A stretch of DNA of 51,065 nt from an uncultured Lewinella sp. (GCA_913057725.1 CAJXOS010000031.1:1-51065), one strand, 5' to 3'. Shown: positions 42,408 to 51,065, numbered from the stretch's first letter. The notes: generated by a model not told the origin, from the sequence alone. Numbers and translations are program-made.

Positions 42408-43460
42408 TTAAGAACGAAATTTAGCGATATAAACGAAGTTGTCGTGGTAGCGTCCAATATATTTTCCAGGATAAAGATTCTCTAGCCGTTTGGGTAATCG
42501 CTCTGCCAGGTCTTCTCTGCCAATACGTTTTAAGAGCGATGGAAGACCAGCATTCCGGATAAGCCAAAAAATGAAATTGTTCAATTGTCCCAAGACGATG
42601 CTATGCAAATAGTGGATGAAGTGCTTATCACGAGAATCATCCATTTCAATAGCTACCAGTTCTAGCCCATTTTTATTGAACATTTTTTCTAAAGTACTAT
42701 GGGAGAAGTAATATAGGTGTTGAGTGGGGTTCATGTAGTTCCAAAACTTACCAAAATGTTTGTAGGTAATGGAGTCCAGAGACATCGTTAGTATTACAAT
42801 GATGGTGTCTTTGTGGCTAATCTTTTCAAGCTTTGCTAATAAAGAGGAAGGGCTCTCTAGGTGCTCAATGAGATCCCACATGGTAATGATATCAAACTTC
42901 TCATCAGCTGAGAAATCATCAATATTCATATTTCTAAGCGCGTTGCCTAAACCATAGGTCTTGCGTCCCTGCTCGATTCGATCCGGACTCAAGTCAATTC
43001 CATTGGCATCAAAACCTCGCTGAATAGCTTCGTACACAAACTTCCCGTCTCCACAGCCTATGTCCAGGAGCTTCCTGCTTTTAGTGGAGTTGTGCTCTTC
43101 TATTAGGGCAAATTTCCAATCATACATCCTGGCGTTATAGGCACCCGTTTTTAATTGCCCTTGCATTTCATCAGGCTGCCCTAGATCGAATAGGTATTTA
43201 TACGACTGCCAGTTACCACCGATAATCTTATCACTTGAGTATACTACTTCAAGCTGCTCAGTGCTGTAGCGAGGATTAACGTAATTGAGTTGACAGTTCT
43301 GGCACTGAACAATGTTAAACTTGCCCGTCATCTCCGATCGCTGTTGCTCAGGCAAATTACGAGTGTATCGATAGTATCTCAAACCAGAATCATCGACCTT
43401 AATGGTGTGTCGATGTTTATAGGATGAGCTACCGCACAAATCGCAAATGACTTCTTTCAT
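42408..43460 (-). CDS. Class I SAM-dependent methyltransferase with N-terminal zinc motif
   Basis: A 350-residue methyltransferase. The N-terminus has two CxxC pairs (VICDLCGSS and VQCQNCQLNYVNPRY), a zinc-ribbon-like module common in glycan-locus methyltransferases. The SAM-binding domain (about 125-240) has KLLDIGCGDGKFVYEAIQ (motif I), NGIDLSPDRIEQG and FDIITMWDLIEHLESP. The C-terminal part is larger than in minimal methyltransferases. It is the first gene of the glycan operon, 17 nt before the CMP-sugar enzyme, and probably O-methylates a sugar of the glycan (inference). The frame opens at 43493; ATG 43460 is chosen because MKEVICDLCG is the usual start. The -7 box is not evident. Confidence 0.88.
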   Translation of the reverse strand: MKEVICDLCGSSSYKHRHTIKVDDSGLRYYRYTRNLPEQQRSEMTGKFNIVQCQNCQLNYVNPRYSTEQLEVVYSSDKIIGGNWQSYKYLFDLGQPDEMQGQLKTGAYNARMYDWKFALIEEHNSTKSRKLLDIGCGDGKFVYEAIQRGFDANGIDLSPDRIEQGRKTYGLGNALRNMNIDDFSADEKFDIITMWDLIEHLESPSSLLAKLEKISHKDTIIVILTMSLDSITYKHFGKFWNYMNPTQHLYYFSHSTLEKMFNKNGLELVAIEMDDSRDKHFIHYLHSIVLGQLNNFIFWLIRNAGLPSLLKRIGREDLAERLPKRLENLYPGKYIGRYHDNFVYIAKFRS

Positions 43461-43760
43461 TGTGGATTGGTTTATTATTAGGCCATTCTGCAATAGGAAC
43501 AGTCAACGTAATTAGCTACCAGATTCCTCTGCTATGCTCAATGTAGTTTGGATCTAATAAATTCGAATACGAAAATACCGTGCTGATCGTCGCTATTTGA
43601 ACGCCGCAAATATCGTTGTTTGGACTAGGATATTACTGATTCATTGCGAAAAACTATGTTACCAGTTGACGAACAGAAGCATTAGGTCGCGATGGGTGTC
43701 CGTTGGGAAATATTCTCAACTTTGTGTTCTTTTACGTGTAGGGCAAAATGCAAGTACATA
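43461..43760. other. Divergent intergenic region of the glycan locus
   Basis: 300 nt between the methyltransferase operon and the flippase gene. TTTG at 43618-43621 could be a -33 box and TAGTTTG near 43547 is a near match to a -7 box, but no complete promoter is found on either strand. No gene or hairpin stands out. Confidence 0.4.
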
Positions 43761-45260
43761 ATGGGCCTAGTTAAACGACAAGGAATTAAACGGAGTATTG
43801 TAGATTATGCCGGTGTCAGCATCGGTATGATCAGCGTTTTCTTTGTCTACCCATTGGTGATTGAAGCTTATGGCGTTATCTCGTTCTTAAGATCTTCTGC
43901 CATATTGCTGGCTGCCTTTGCAGCGCTCGGATTGGATTCCATTGGTATTCGTTTCTTTCCTGAATTTCGCGATGAGACTGGAAAACATAATGGTTTCCTG
44001 ACCCTATTACTACTTATTGCTTCGGGGAGCTTCTTGTTCTTGTTGGTTTTCTGGATTGGATTTAAGGAAGACCTGACACATTTTTATACCGTCAAAAACG
44101 AAGAAGGGATAGATCTGATGAATTGCTATGCCCTGGTGTTACCGTTAGCGTTCTTTCTGGTCTTAATCAAGATGCTTACGGCCTTCTGCTCGAATTTTCA
44201 ACGGATTGTGATTCCCGGTATAATCAATGATTTTTTTATTAAAGTGGCGGTGCCTGTATTGTGTCTATTGTTTTTTTTCAATTGGATTGATCTAGCGCGC
44301 CTTATCCAAAGTTACTTCTGGATTCATTTGGTCGTAGTAGTAGGTTTGCTCATCTATTTGAGATCACTCAAACAGTTGCGAATAACCTGGCCGACAGCCA
44401 AGGTATGGAGTAAGATAAAGGAAATTGCTACTTATGCTTCCTTCAATATTTTAGGCAATGTCGGAGCGGCACTGACCCAGCAGATGGATGTTTTCATGAT
44501 GGGTAATCTAACTGATGCTCGGAATACCGGTAGTTATGATTTGGGCTTGCGTTTGATTTCACCGCTCAATATCCCTCAACGGGCGATTATGAGTATCACC
44601 GGTCCTCTAGTAGCCGACGGGATTCGCAGAGAAGATTGGCCCTACATCCGAGATATGTATCAGCGGGCTGCGCTCAATTTATTAGCCTTTGCGTCTGGCT
44701 TGTTTCTATTGCTCTTTTTGAACTTGGATGACTTAAGTCTTTTGCTACCGAAGGGAGAAGTTTTTAACACCCTCAAACCGGTAGTCTTCATCCTTGGTAT
44801 GGTGGGCTTGTTTGATATGGCTACTAGTTTTAATGGTCATCTGATTACCTACTCGAAATACTACAAAGCAAACGTTGTCTTTATCGTCTTTCTGGGCGTA
44901 CTTAATACCATACTTAACCTCTTACTCATTCCGGCTTACGGCATGGTTGGTGCAGCTTTGGCCACCGCCATTTCGATGATTGGTTTCAATGTGGCAAAGC
45001 TGTTTTTTGTGCGTATCAAATTTGGTTTTTGGCCTTTTAGTACGCCGATGCTTTACCTGATCGGATTGGCACTCGGTTTTGGTCTGTTTTTCTGGTGGCT
45101 GCCCTTGCCGTTTTCCGCTATTCTTAATATCGCTATTCGCTCTGTCTTGATCATCCTAGCGTTTGCACTCAGTTTGTGGTACTTACCAATATCAGCTGAT
45201 GTACGTGAACTAATGGAGGAAGGAATTGCACAGATTAAGAAACTAATTGGAAAAAATTAG
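43761..45260 (+). CDS. Wzx-like polysaccharide flippase (MOP superfamily)
   Basis: A 499-residue inner-membrane protein with about 12-14 hydrophobic helices across its whole length. It belongs to the polysaccharide-synthesis branch of the MATE/MOP superfamily and should flip lipid-linked glycan units to the periplasm. Landmarks are the N-terminal IVDYAGVSIGMISVFFVYPL, ALTQQMDVFMMGNLTDA with GSYDLGLRLISPLNIPQR, and NTILNLLLIPAYGMVGAALATAIS, typical of the family. The upstream frame opens at 43692; MGLVKRQGIKRSIVDYAG at 43761 is the natural start. It is divergent from the nonulosonic acid operon and probably exports its product. Its stop overlaps the stop of the convergent kinase gene by 4 nt. 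Confidence 0.92.
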   Translation: MGLVKRQGIKRSIVDYAGVSIGMISVFFVYPLVIEAYGVISFLRSSAILLAAFAALGLDSIGIRFFPEFRDETGKHNGFLTLLLLIASGSFLFLLVFWIGFKEDLTHFYTVKNEEGIDLMNCYALVLPLAFFLVLIKMLTAFCSNFQRIVIPGIINDFFIKVAVPVLCLLFFFNWIDLARLIQSYFWIHLVVVVGLLIYLRSLKQLRITWPTAKVWSKIKEIATYASFNILGNVGAALTQQMDVFMMGNLTDARNTGSYDLGLRLISPLNIPQRAIMSITGPLVADGIRREDWPYIRDMYQRAALNLLAFASGLFLLLFLNLDDLSLLLPKGEVFNTLKPVVFILGMVGLFDMATSFNGHLITYSKYYKANVVFIVFLGVLNTILNLLLIPAYGMVGAALATAISMIGFNVAKLFFVRIKFGFWPFSTPMLYLIGLALGFGLFFWWLPLPFSAILNIAIRSVLIILAFALSLWYLPISADVRELMEEGIAQIKKLIGKN

Positions 45261-48244
45261 AGTGGGATACTCAATGTAATACGGGTACCGGTGATCGATC
45301 CATCAAGACTAGTAATTTCCTCAATTTTAGGCGGAGATTGCCCTTCACTTAGCATTTCTAGGCGCTTTTTGGTGATCATCATGCCCACTGACTTATGGCG
45401 GTACTTTCCGCGCTTTTTCATTTGTTGTGCTTGTTGCTGGTAGATTCCAGGACCATTATCTTCGATAGTAACTACCAGATGTTCTCCTTCCAGTTGATAC
45501 TGTAATTTAATTTGCCCTTCAGAAGTCTTATCGGCCATTCCATGCAACACTGCATTTTCAACATAAGGTTGAATGAGCATGGGGGGGATTTGAATCCAAT
45601 CAGGTTCTATTTCTGGAGCTAGGTGAATTGAAAAATCAAAACGGTGACTAAAGCGCTCTTTTTCTAGCAGCATATACCTATGTAGCAAGTCGAGTTCATC
45701 TTTAAGACTAACAAACTCTTGCCTTGATGCATCCAAGGCGTACCTGATTAGTTGTGAGAAGTTAGCAAGTAATCGTACTGCTGCGTCCTTATCGGCTGCA
45801 TCACCCATCACCATACCTTGAATGGTACTGAGACAATTGAAAATAAAGTGAGGATTCATTTGTGCCCGATAAGCTTGCTGTTGGAGCCGTTCTACCTCAT
45901 CCTTGAGTGCCAGCCGTTCTTTTTCGCGAGATAAACTGTTTAATCGGCGCTGAAATAGTGTGTATAGGAGTAGGAACGCTAAGCCTAAGCATAGAAAAAT
46001 AAACCAAGAAGTTTGCCAAAATGGTGGGTTGACAATAATGAGCAACTCCGTACTGGAGCTCCAAGTGTTATTGGAGTTTAAGACTTGAAGCTCCAAAGCG
46101 TACTCATCCGCATTAAGGTTGCTAAAGTTGATCTCTGATTCATTGGTTTCAATCCATTGACCTTTAGCATCTAGTCGGTACCGATATCTAGTTGTGCCAT
46201 TGCTAGCATAATCGAACGCACTGAATTGGATACGGCACCGGCTATTATGACCCATTTGTAGTGTATGGCCTGCAGCAGCAGGAGTCCCGTCAACGGAAGT
46301 GGCAATTACTTGGACTGCTAAGTTGTCAACTACAATGTCAAAATTAATGGGATGAACCGTTAGATCTTGCTTACCGGCTACCCAGACTTGCCCAGGTGTA
46401 AAGGCTAAATCGAGTACTTGATTAGATGGCAGTCCATTTTTAGTAGAAAGAACGCCCTGTAAGAGCAGGGTGTCGTGATACTTATATTTATAGATTCCAT
46501 TTCTAGAAACCACCCATAGACTGGAGTCAGGTGCTAGATGTAGGCTCTCAATTGATTGATTTGGCAAGATATTGTCAATCTCCTTGCTGTTGTCCGGGGT
46601 GCTATGAATTTGAAACAAGCCTTGATCTTCGGTACCAACTACGAATGACCGATCAGGTAGATATTGCAGTGCATTTATAGCTACGTTGGCCAGTAAGGTA
46701 TCTGTGAGATGTGAACCATTATCATTAATGTCTTGTGATTTGAAAAGGCCAAACTTGGTTCCAAGCCAGTAGCTGCTCTTAGATTCTTGCAGGGCTGTGG
46801 TAATAAAGAGCTTCGATCGGCCCTTAAAGAAGGTTTGGATTAGTGGCGGGGCTTCCTCTGGAAGAATCTGGAAAAGAGCACCAGTCGAGGTGAAGCCCAT
46901 TATTGACGAACCAGCAGGAACACTAACAAATCCATTAAGTATTCGATGTTTAAGAAAGATTGTAGAATCAGGATACTCTATAAATTCACGCCAGTGTGTG
47001 CCATTAAAAACGGACAATGGATTGGCAGCGATTAGTAGTTGTTTATCGGTCAAGTAATGAAGCTTAGATAGCTCAAAATTGCCAGTTAAGTTGGGGTGCT
47101 CAATAAGTTCGAACGTAGAATCGAGTTGGAGTAACCTCCCTCCCTTTGTACCAATATATAGCGTTGAGTCTCGATCACCTGAACTCGCTAGGGCGGCAAT
47201 TTCATCAGTAAGTAAGTTCAGTGGTAATTGTTGGCGATCGAGTGATGGCATATAATAAATACCTCGTTCGATAGTCGCAATCCAAATACCGCCTTGATGG
47301 TCTTCGCAAATATGTGAGATAGTGTGCCCATCAAATAGAAGCTGCGGAGCCATGTTGTTTTGAAGTGCCGTTGTGTTCTCATAAACATACAAACCACTCT
47401 TCTCAAAAAAACCGAGTATTACGCGGTCGTCACTCAGCACTTTAAGGCAATTAATTGTGCCTCTCTCAAATTCCCAATTAGCTTTGGTGGTCAACTGCTG
47501 ATCGCGTATTTCCATTTGCCCCTTGACCTGAATTAGATAGGTTTTATCCAATGGGAAAGCGTAAAATAATTCCTTCGCACTCAGACGGTTGTAGTCTAGT
47601 ACAGTTAAGTTTTTTTCGACTATCTCATCGCCATTTCGCCGATTAGTTAGATGCAGCAAGTAATTTTTCCCCAGTAGGCCTGTTCGACCGACCTGGGATA
47701 ACTGCAAGAATCCATCTTGATGGTCGTAAATTCCGTACTGACCAAAAGAACTTTTCTCGAATTGCCAGTCGATATCGCAGTTGCCAATCGGATCAATGGT
47801 TAGGATGCCATAACCACGAAGAGACAAATGGAGTTTGCCTGTTTTGTCAACAAAGAAGTCGTGAACGAAATCAAACTGATGACGTAAATCTTGTATACAA
47901 TTATTGAAAGGGAAGGTGGCAATACTGTCACCTCGATGGATGAAAAAGTTCCCATCCATGCTGTTCATCCATATCCATCCACGATGATCTTCATGCATGA
48001 ATAGAATTGTTCTATCAGTTAGACCTTGTTCAATGCCGAAGTGCTCGAAGTCGTGCCCGTCGTAACGACATACGCCATTATCAGTAGAAATCCAGATGTA
48101 GCCTTTCTTATCCTGAATTATCTCATAGCATTCAGAACTGGGAAGACCGTCCTCCTTCGTATAGTTGAAGTAAAGTGGCTCAAGCGATTGAGCTCTAACT
48201 GAGCAAATTTGCATCAATAAGAAGATGCAAATCACGAATTTCAT
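45257..48244 (-). CDS. Two-component beta-propeller sensor histidine kinase (LytS type), copy 1
   Basis: A 995-residue sensor kinase. It has a signal peptide (KFVICIFLLMQICSVRAQ) and two-component-regulator propeller repeats in the periplasm (for example KKGYIWISTDNGVCRYDG and DHQGGIWIATIERGIYYM). A Y_Y_Y-type Ig-like domain (about 660-735, RYRYRLDAKGQWIETNE) and one transmembrane helix (about 745-765) follow. A coiled linker then leads into a LytS-type kinase with NPHFIFNCLSTIQG (H799), LIQPYVENAVLHGM and EDNGPGI. Such receptors often sense glycans or cell-wall pieces. There is no receiver domain and no adjacent regulator. ATG 48265 is an alternative start; 48244 directly precedes the signal peptide. 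An activator-type promoter lies upstream. Confidence 0.9.
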   Translation of the reverse strand: MKFVICIFLLMQICSVRAQSLEPLYFNYTKEDGLPSSECYEIIQDKKGYIWISTDNGVCRYDGHDFEHFGIEQGLTDRTILFMHEDHRGWIWMNSMDGNFFIHRGDSIATFPFNNCIQDLRHQFDFVHDFFVDKTGKLHLSLRGYGILTIDPIGNCDIDWQFEKSSFGQYGIYDHQDGFLQLSQVGRTGLLGKNYLLHLTNRRNGDEIVEKNLTVLDYNRLSAKELFYAFPLDKTYLIQVKGQMEIRDQQLTTKANWEFERGTINCLKVLSDDRVILGFFEKSGLYVYENTTALQNNMAPQLLFDGHTISHICEDHQGGIWIATIERGIYYMPSLDRQQLPLNLLTDEIAALASSGDRDSTLYIGTKGGRLLQLDSTFELIEHPNLTGNFELSKLHYLTDKQLLIAANPLSVFNGTHWREFIEYPDSTIFLKHRILNGFVSVPAGSSIMGFTSTGALFQILPEEAPPLIQTFFKGRSKLFITTALQESKSSYWLGTKFGLFKSQDINDNGSHLTDTLLANVAINALQYLPDRSFVVGTEDQGLFQIHSTPDNSKEIDNILPNQSIESLHLAPDSSLWVVSRNGIYKYKYHDTLLLQGVLSTKNGLPSNQVLDLAFTPGQVWVAGKQDLTVHPINFDIVVDNLAVQVIATSVDGTPAAAGHTLQMGHNSRCRIQFSAFDYASNGTTRYRYRLDAKGQWIETNESEINFSNLNADEYALELQVLNSNNTWSSSTELLIIVNPPFWQTSWFIFLCLGLAFLLLYTLFQRRLNSLSREKERLALKDEVERLQQQAYRAQMNPHFIFNCLSTIQGMVMGDAADKDAAVRLLANFSQLIRYALDASRQEFVSLKDELDLLHRYMLLEKERFSHRFDFSIHLAPEIEPDWIQIPPMLIQPYVENAVLHGMADKTSEGQIKLQYQLEGEHLVVTIEDNGPGIYQQQAQQMKKRGKYRHKSVGMMITKKRLEMLSEGQSPPKIEEITSLDGSITGTRITLSIPL

Positions 48245-48352
48245 GCCAGAGAAGCAGCCTTGCATATATAGGTTTAGCGCGGGTGATTAGAGTAGTTTAC
48301 TGCTTGAAGATAAGCAGAGTTTTCATTATTGATTCCTTTCAATTACATGGCA

Positions 48353-48360
48353 CAAATGTA
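48353..48360 (-). promoter_or_regulatory. -7 promoter box of propeller kinase copy 1
   Basis: The minus strand reads TACATTTG (TAnnTTTG), with transcription start expected near 48346, about 100 nt before the coding start. There is no TTG/TTTG at the -33 place, which is occupied by the direct repeats. Confidence 0.6.
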
Positions 48361-48365
48361 TGGTT

Positions 48366-48428
48366 TCCGAATTGAGGATGAGAGATTCCGAATTCAGGAT
48401 GTTAGGCTCCAAATTATCGATGATATTT
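48366..48428. promoter_or_regulatory. Three 21-bp direct repeats, likely activator binding site
   Basis: Units start at 48366, 48387 and 48408: TCCGAATTGAGGATG, TCCGAATTCAGGATG and the weaker TCCAAATTATCGATG, each repeated with exactly 21-bp period (two helical turns). They begin 6 bp upstream of the -7 box and cover the -33 region. LytTR-type regulators are known to bind direct repeats with this kind of spacing. Confidence 0.6.
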
Positions 48429-48628
48429 TGTAAAAAAAATCTCACTTAGGAGATGAAGGGCGGTAGAAAATCAAGCGAGACCGCCTGTAAGTCAATTTAT
48501 CAGAAGATGTGCTATCTCCAAAAAATGCCATCTATTGTGGAAATCTTCAAACTGTGATAGAGCTTGATGGAGCTGCCTTCTTTGAAAGGCTCCTTCAGGT
48601 CTAAGCAGAGGAAATGCTTGACTGTAAT

Positions 48629-51065
48629 TTATGCTGAATGAGTTGGGATTAGGATGATAATTCTGGTGCCAACAATATTACCCTGAGTGTCCATCAACTC
48701 CTCAATCTTTGGGGCATACTTGCCTTGGCTAAGCATTTCGATACGCTTCTTCGTGATCATCATCCCAACCGACTTATGTCGGTACTTACCCTTATGCTTT
48801 CTCTGCTCAGCTTGGTGCTTAAAAATACCGGGACCGTTATCCTGAATGGTCACCTTCAAATAGTCTTCATCTAATAGGTAGTGCAATTGGATGTGCCCGT
48901 CTTTCTTCTTGCTGGCCATTCCGTGTAATACTGCATTTTCAACATACGGTTGAATAAGCATGGGGGGAATTTGAATCCAGTCTGGGTCGATATGAGAGTC
49001 TAACTGGATAGAAAAGGAGAAGTTGTTGCTAAAACGTTGTTGTTCAAGTATTAAGTACCGCTCTAATAGATCAAGCTCGCTCCCGAGGTTTATTACTTCT
49101 TGCCGGGAAGCGTCAAGGGCATAGCGAATAAGCTGCGAGAAGCTGGCTAAAAGGCGTATTGCTGCATCCTTATCCGCGGCATCGCCCATAATCATTCCTT
49201 GAATAGTACTGAGGCAGTTAAAAATGAAGTGCGGGTTCATTTGGGCTCGGTAGGCCTGCTGTTTAAGTTGATCGACCTCTTCTTTCAAGGCCAGTCGTTC
49301 CTTTTCACGTGATAGATACCGAATTCGCCGTCTAAAGAGCGCATAAAGAATAAGTAGGCCACAGCTTAGGCATAGGAGAAAAAACCACCCACGCTGCCAG
49401 AATGGGGGGACCACCGAAATATTTAGCGCAGTACTATTGCTCCAACTATGGTCAGGATTAAGCGCTTGAAGCTCTAAAAGATAGTCATCGGCACTTAGGT
49501 TGCTGAAGTTAATTTCCGGCTCAATCGTTTCTATCCAGCGATCATTTGCTCCCAAACGATATCGATAACGTGTTTTTCGATCACTAGTAAAAGCAAAGGC
49601 ACTGAACCGGATTCTACACTGACTATTATGGGCAAGTTGCAATGTTTCTCCGGGGCGGACTGAAGTGCCATCGATAGAAGTGCCAATTAAATGAACCCGT
49701 GTTTCAGAGGAGTTTTGTTCAAAGTGGAATGGATGACTGGTTACCCCTTGTTTACTAGCTACCCAAACTTTATCGGTTACGAACTCTAGGTCATGTATTT
49801 CGTTAGTCGGTAAACCATTTAATGTTGATAGGGTTCCTAAGAAGATCATGCTATCCTGGTACATAAATTTATGTACTCCAGCTGTAGAAGCAGCCCAAAT
49901 ACTACCATCCGGCGCCTGGTGTAAACTAGTGATTGATTGATCAGCGAGTACTTGGGTAAGCTTGCGTTGGTTAGTGGTAGTCCGTTTTACCTGCCAGAGC
50001 CCTTTGTCTTTAGCCCCAATCAGGAAAGATCGATTTGGCAATGGAAGGAGCGTATTAATGGGTACTCCTTGCATCAAGCTATCTTGCACCTGAAGGGGGG
50101 ATTTCTCATCGACTTTTATTTGATATATGCCTGAACGCGTTCCAATCCAATATAGGTTTCGCTTTTCCTCCAGTGCTGCTGTGATAAAGAGATTCCGTTT
50201 GAGGAGAAACGCCAACTCCATTTCTGGTTGTTCACCATTCGTGTGAATATTAAAAAATCTACCTCCACGGTTGAATCCCATGAGGGGAGAATCCTCTACT
50301 GTGTGTACTAACTTGTTAAGGACTCGAGGTTCAAGTACGCCATCGCCGAATTGAAGATCTACTACGAGCTTCCAAGTGGATCCGTCGAAAATAGACATCG
50401 GGTTAGCACAAAATAATACGTCTTGTTCTTTTAAGTATCGTAACTTAACAAGGCCGAAACTTCTGTCCACGTGTGGCTGCTCCACAACCTCTGTGGCATC
50501 CAATTGAAAGAGCCGGCCTTTCTCCGAACCCAAATAGAGTAAAGGGTGATAATTATCTGTCTGTGCTAGTGCGGTGATCACATCTGTACCCAGATTTAGG
50601 TCAAGTACTTGTTTGTCTAGGGACGGGATGTAATAAACACCACGTTCAATACTGCCGACCCATACTCCACCACTGCGATCTTCTGCTATGTGTGAAATAG
50701 TGTGATCCTCAAATAAAATCTGAGGACTCTTACCTAGGCGGAATGCCTCTATGCTTTCATACAGTTGCAGCCCTTTTTTTTCAAAAAAGCCCAGCAGTAA
50801 CTGTCCTGATTCTAGTTCTTTTAAGCAATTAATGGTACCATAATTAAACTTCCAACTGGTATCTCGCCGGAGCTCGTCATTGAGAATGCCAATCATGCTG
50901 CGTGCCTGAAAAAGATATTGATCCTGCAGAGGGAAGACGTAGAAGAAACCTTTCGCACTAGACCGTTCAAAGTCATTGATCTCTAAGGGGATAATCTCTG
51001 GCGGATTGTCATGATTTAAGCTGTTTATGGAAAGCTCAAAGTCTTTTCGAGGAATGAGCGAAGCG
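48629..51065 (-). CDS. Two-component beta-propeller sensor histidine kinase (LytS type), copy 2, partial
   Basis: A paralogue of copy 1, running off the right edge of the window. The frame is open without a stop from 48629 to 51065 (about 811 codons), and translation of 50897-51065 matches the first copy (GFFYVFPLQDQYLFQARS), so the Met codon at 50896 is internal. Visible parts are propeller repeats (EDRSGGVWVGSIERGVYYIP), the Y_Y_Y-type domain (TRYRYRLGANDRWIETIE), a transmembrane helix, and a kinase with NPHFIFNCLSTIQGMIMGD, LIQPYVENAVLHGM and IQDNGPGIF. The kinase halves of the two copies are very similar, while their propellers differ more. No partner regulator is in view. The N-terminus, signal peptide and promoter lie outside the window. 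Confidence 0.9.
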   Translation of the reverse strand, partial: ASLIPRKDFELSINSLNHDNPPEIIPLEINDFERSSAKGFFYVFPLQDQYLFQARSMIGILNDELRRDTSWKFNYGTINCLKELESGQLLLGFFEKKGLQLYESIEAFRLGKSPQILFEDHTISHIAEDRSGGVWVGSIERGVYYIPSLDKQVLDLNLGTDVITALAQTDNYHPLLYLGSEKGRLFQLDATEVVEQPHVDRSFGLVKLRYLKEQDVLFCANPMSIFDGSTWKLVVDLQFGDGVLEPRVLNKLVHTVEDSPLMGFNRGGRFFNIHTNGEQPEMELAFLLKRNLFITAALEEKRNLYWIGTRSGIYQIKVDEKSPLQVQDSLMQGVPINTLLPLPNRSFLIGAKDKGLWQVKRTTTNQRKLTQVLADQSITSLHQAPDGSIWAASTAGVHKFMYQDSMIFLGTLSTLNGLPTNEIHDLEFVTDKVWVASKQGVTSHPFHFEQNSSETRVHLIGTSIDGTSVRPGETLQLAHNSQCRIRFSAFAFTSDRKTRYRYRLGANDRWIETIEPEINFSNLSADDYLLELQALNPDHSWSNSTALNISVVPPFWQRGWFFLLCLSCGLLILYALFRRRIRYLSREKERLALKEEVDQLKQQAYRAQMNPHFIFNCLSTIQGMIMGDAADKDAAIRLLASFSQLIRYALDASRQEVINLGSELDLLERYLILEQQRFSNNFSFSIQLDSHIDPDWIQIPPMLIQPYVENAVLHGMASKKKDGHIQLHYLLDEDYLKVTIQDNGPGIFKHQAEQRKHKGKYRHKSVGMMITKKRIEMLSQGKYAPKIEELMDTQGNIVGTRIIILIPTHSA

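Larger units (their letters stand above)
48266..48628. other. Intergenic region between the tandem kinases
   Basis: 363 nt with a promoter for copy 1 (48353-48360), three 21-bp direct repeats (48366-48428) and a short AT-rich tract (TTTTGTAAAAAAAAT near 48426-48440) beyond them. No gene or clear terminator for copy 2 is seen; its stop lies at 48629. Confidence 0.55.

Noticed and set aside
50896..50896. Start codon of the second propeller kinase at this Met
   Set aside because: The frame continues upstream to the window edge and stays similar to the first copy, so this Met is internal.

Overview
The window looks like a chromosomal segment of a marine-type Bacteroidota, most likely of the Saprospiria/Lewinella kind (inference). 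The reasons are Bacteroidota promoters (TAnnTTTG, with TTG/TTTG about 17-19 nt upstream when present), the lack of clear Shine-Dalgarno sequences, a type IX secretion sorting tail, two gliding-type C-terminal domains (CHU_C), a HU-CCDC81/SPOR protein and many LytS-type kinases. I found no tRNA, rRNA, CRISPR array, transposase or prophage block.

Layout. 1-2.4 kb: a LytS-type kinase and LytTR regulator pair, then a small membrane protein. 2.4-5.7 kb: a two-gene beta-oxidation operon (FadA-like thiolase, FadJ-like fusion). 5.9-8.2 kb: a membrane-anchored coiled-coil protein, a YvlD-like membrane protein, and an OmpA-type protein with six calcium-binding repeats. 8.2-16.5 kb: housekeeping and metabolism (a Cys/Met PLP lyase, a YdeI-like protein, PhzF, a GH13-like protein, TyrS, a LolC/E-like permease, a divergent YrdC protein). 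16.8-21.2 kb: two tandem PKD/CHU_C surface proteins, the second lacking its 5' end. 21.3-28.6 kb: ribosomal protein L19, then a large secreted coiled-coil protein and a convergent CotH/T9SS protein, each interrupted by a one-base frameshift. 28.8-33.5 kb: a PhoR/PhoB-like kinase-regulator pair, the HU/SPOR protein and a tandem pair of related secreted proteins. 33.6-37.2 kb: a lipoprotein pullulanase and an asparagine-synthase-like protein. 37.5-45.3 kb: a surface-glycan locus. 45.3-51.1 kb: two tandem beta-propeller LytS-type sensor kinases, the second running off the window.

How the genes work together. The glycan locus encodes a methyltransferase, a CMP-nonulosonate synthetase fused to a PseG-like hydrolase, a NeuB-type synthase, a GT-B-like protein and a secreted beta-sandwich protein, with a divergent Wzx-like flippase. 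This suggests a sialic-acid-like (nonulosonic acid) sugar is made, activated and placed on an exported glycan; the early sugar-nucleotide enzymes must lie elsewhere. The propeller kinases face the flippase. The first has a promoter whose -33 region is occupied by three 21-bp-period direct repeats, as expected for a LytTR-type activator.

Promoter boxes allowed several start codons to be corrected (fadA, tyrS, the coiled-coil gene at 5885, CotH). The main points to recheck are the three broken surface-protein genes between 19.1 and 28.6 kb, the 21-bp repeats at 48.4 kb, the NeuA-PseG fusion, the YrdC-like protein with altered motifs, and inverted-repeat elements in several intergenic regions.
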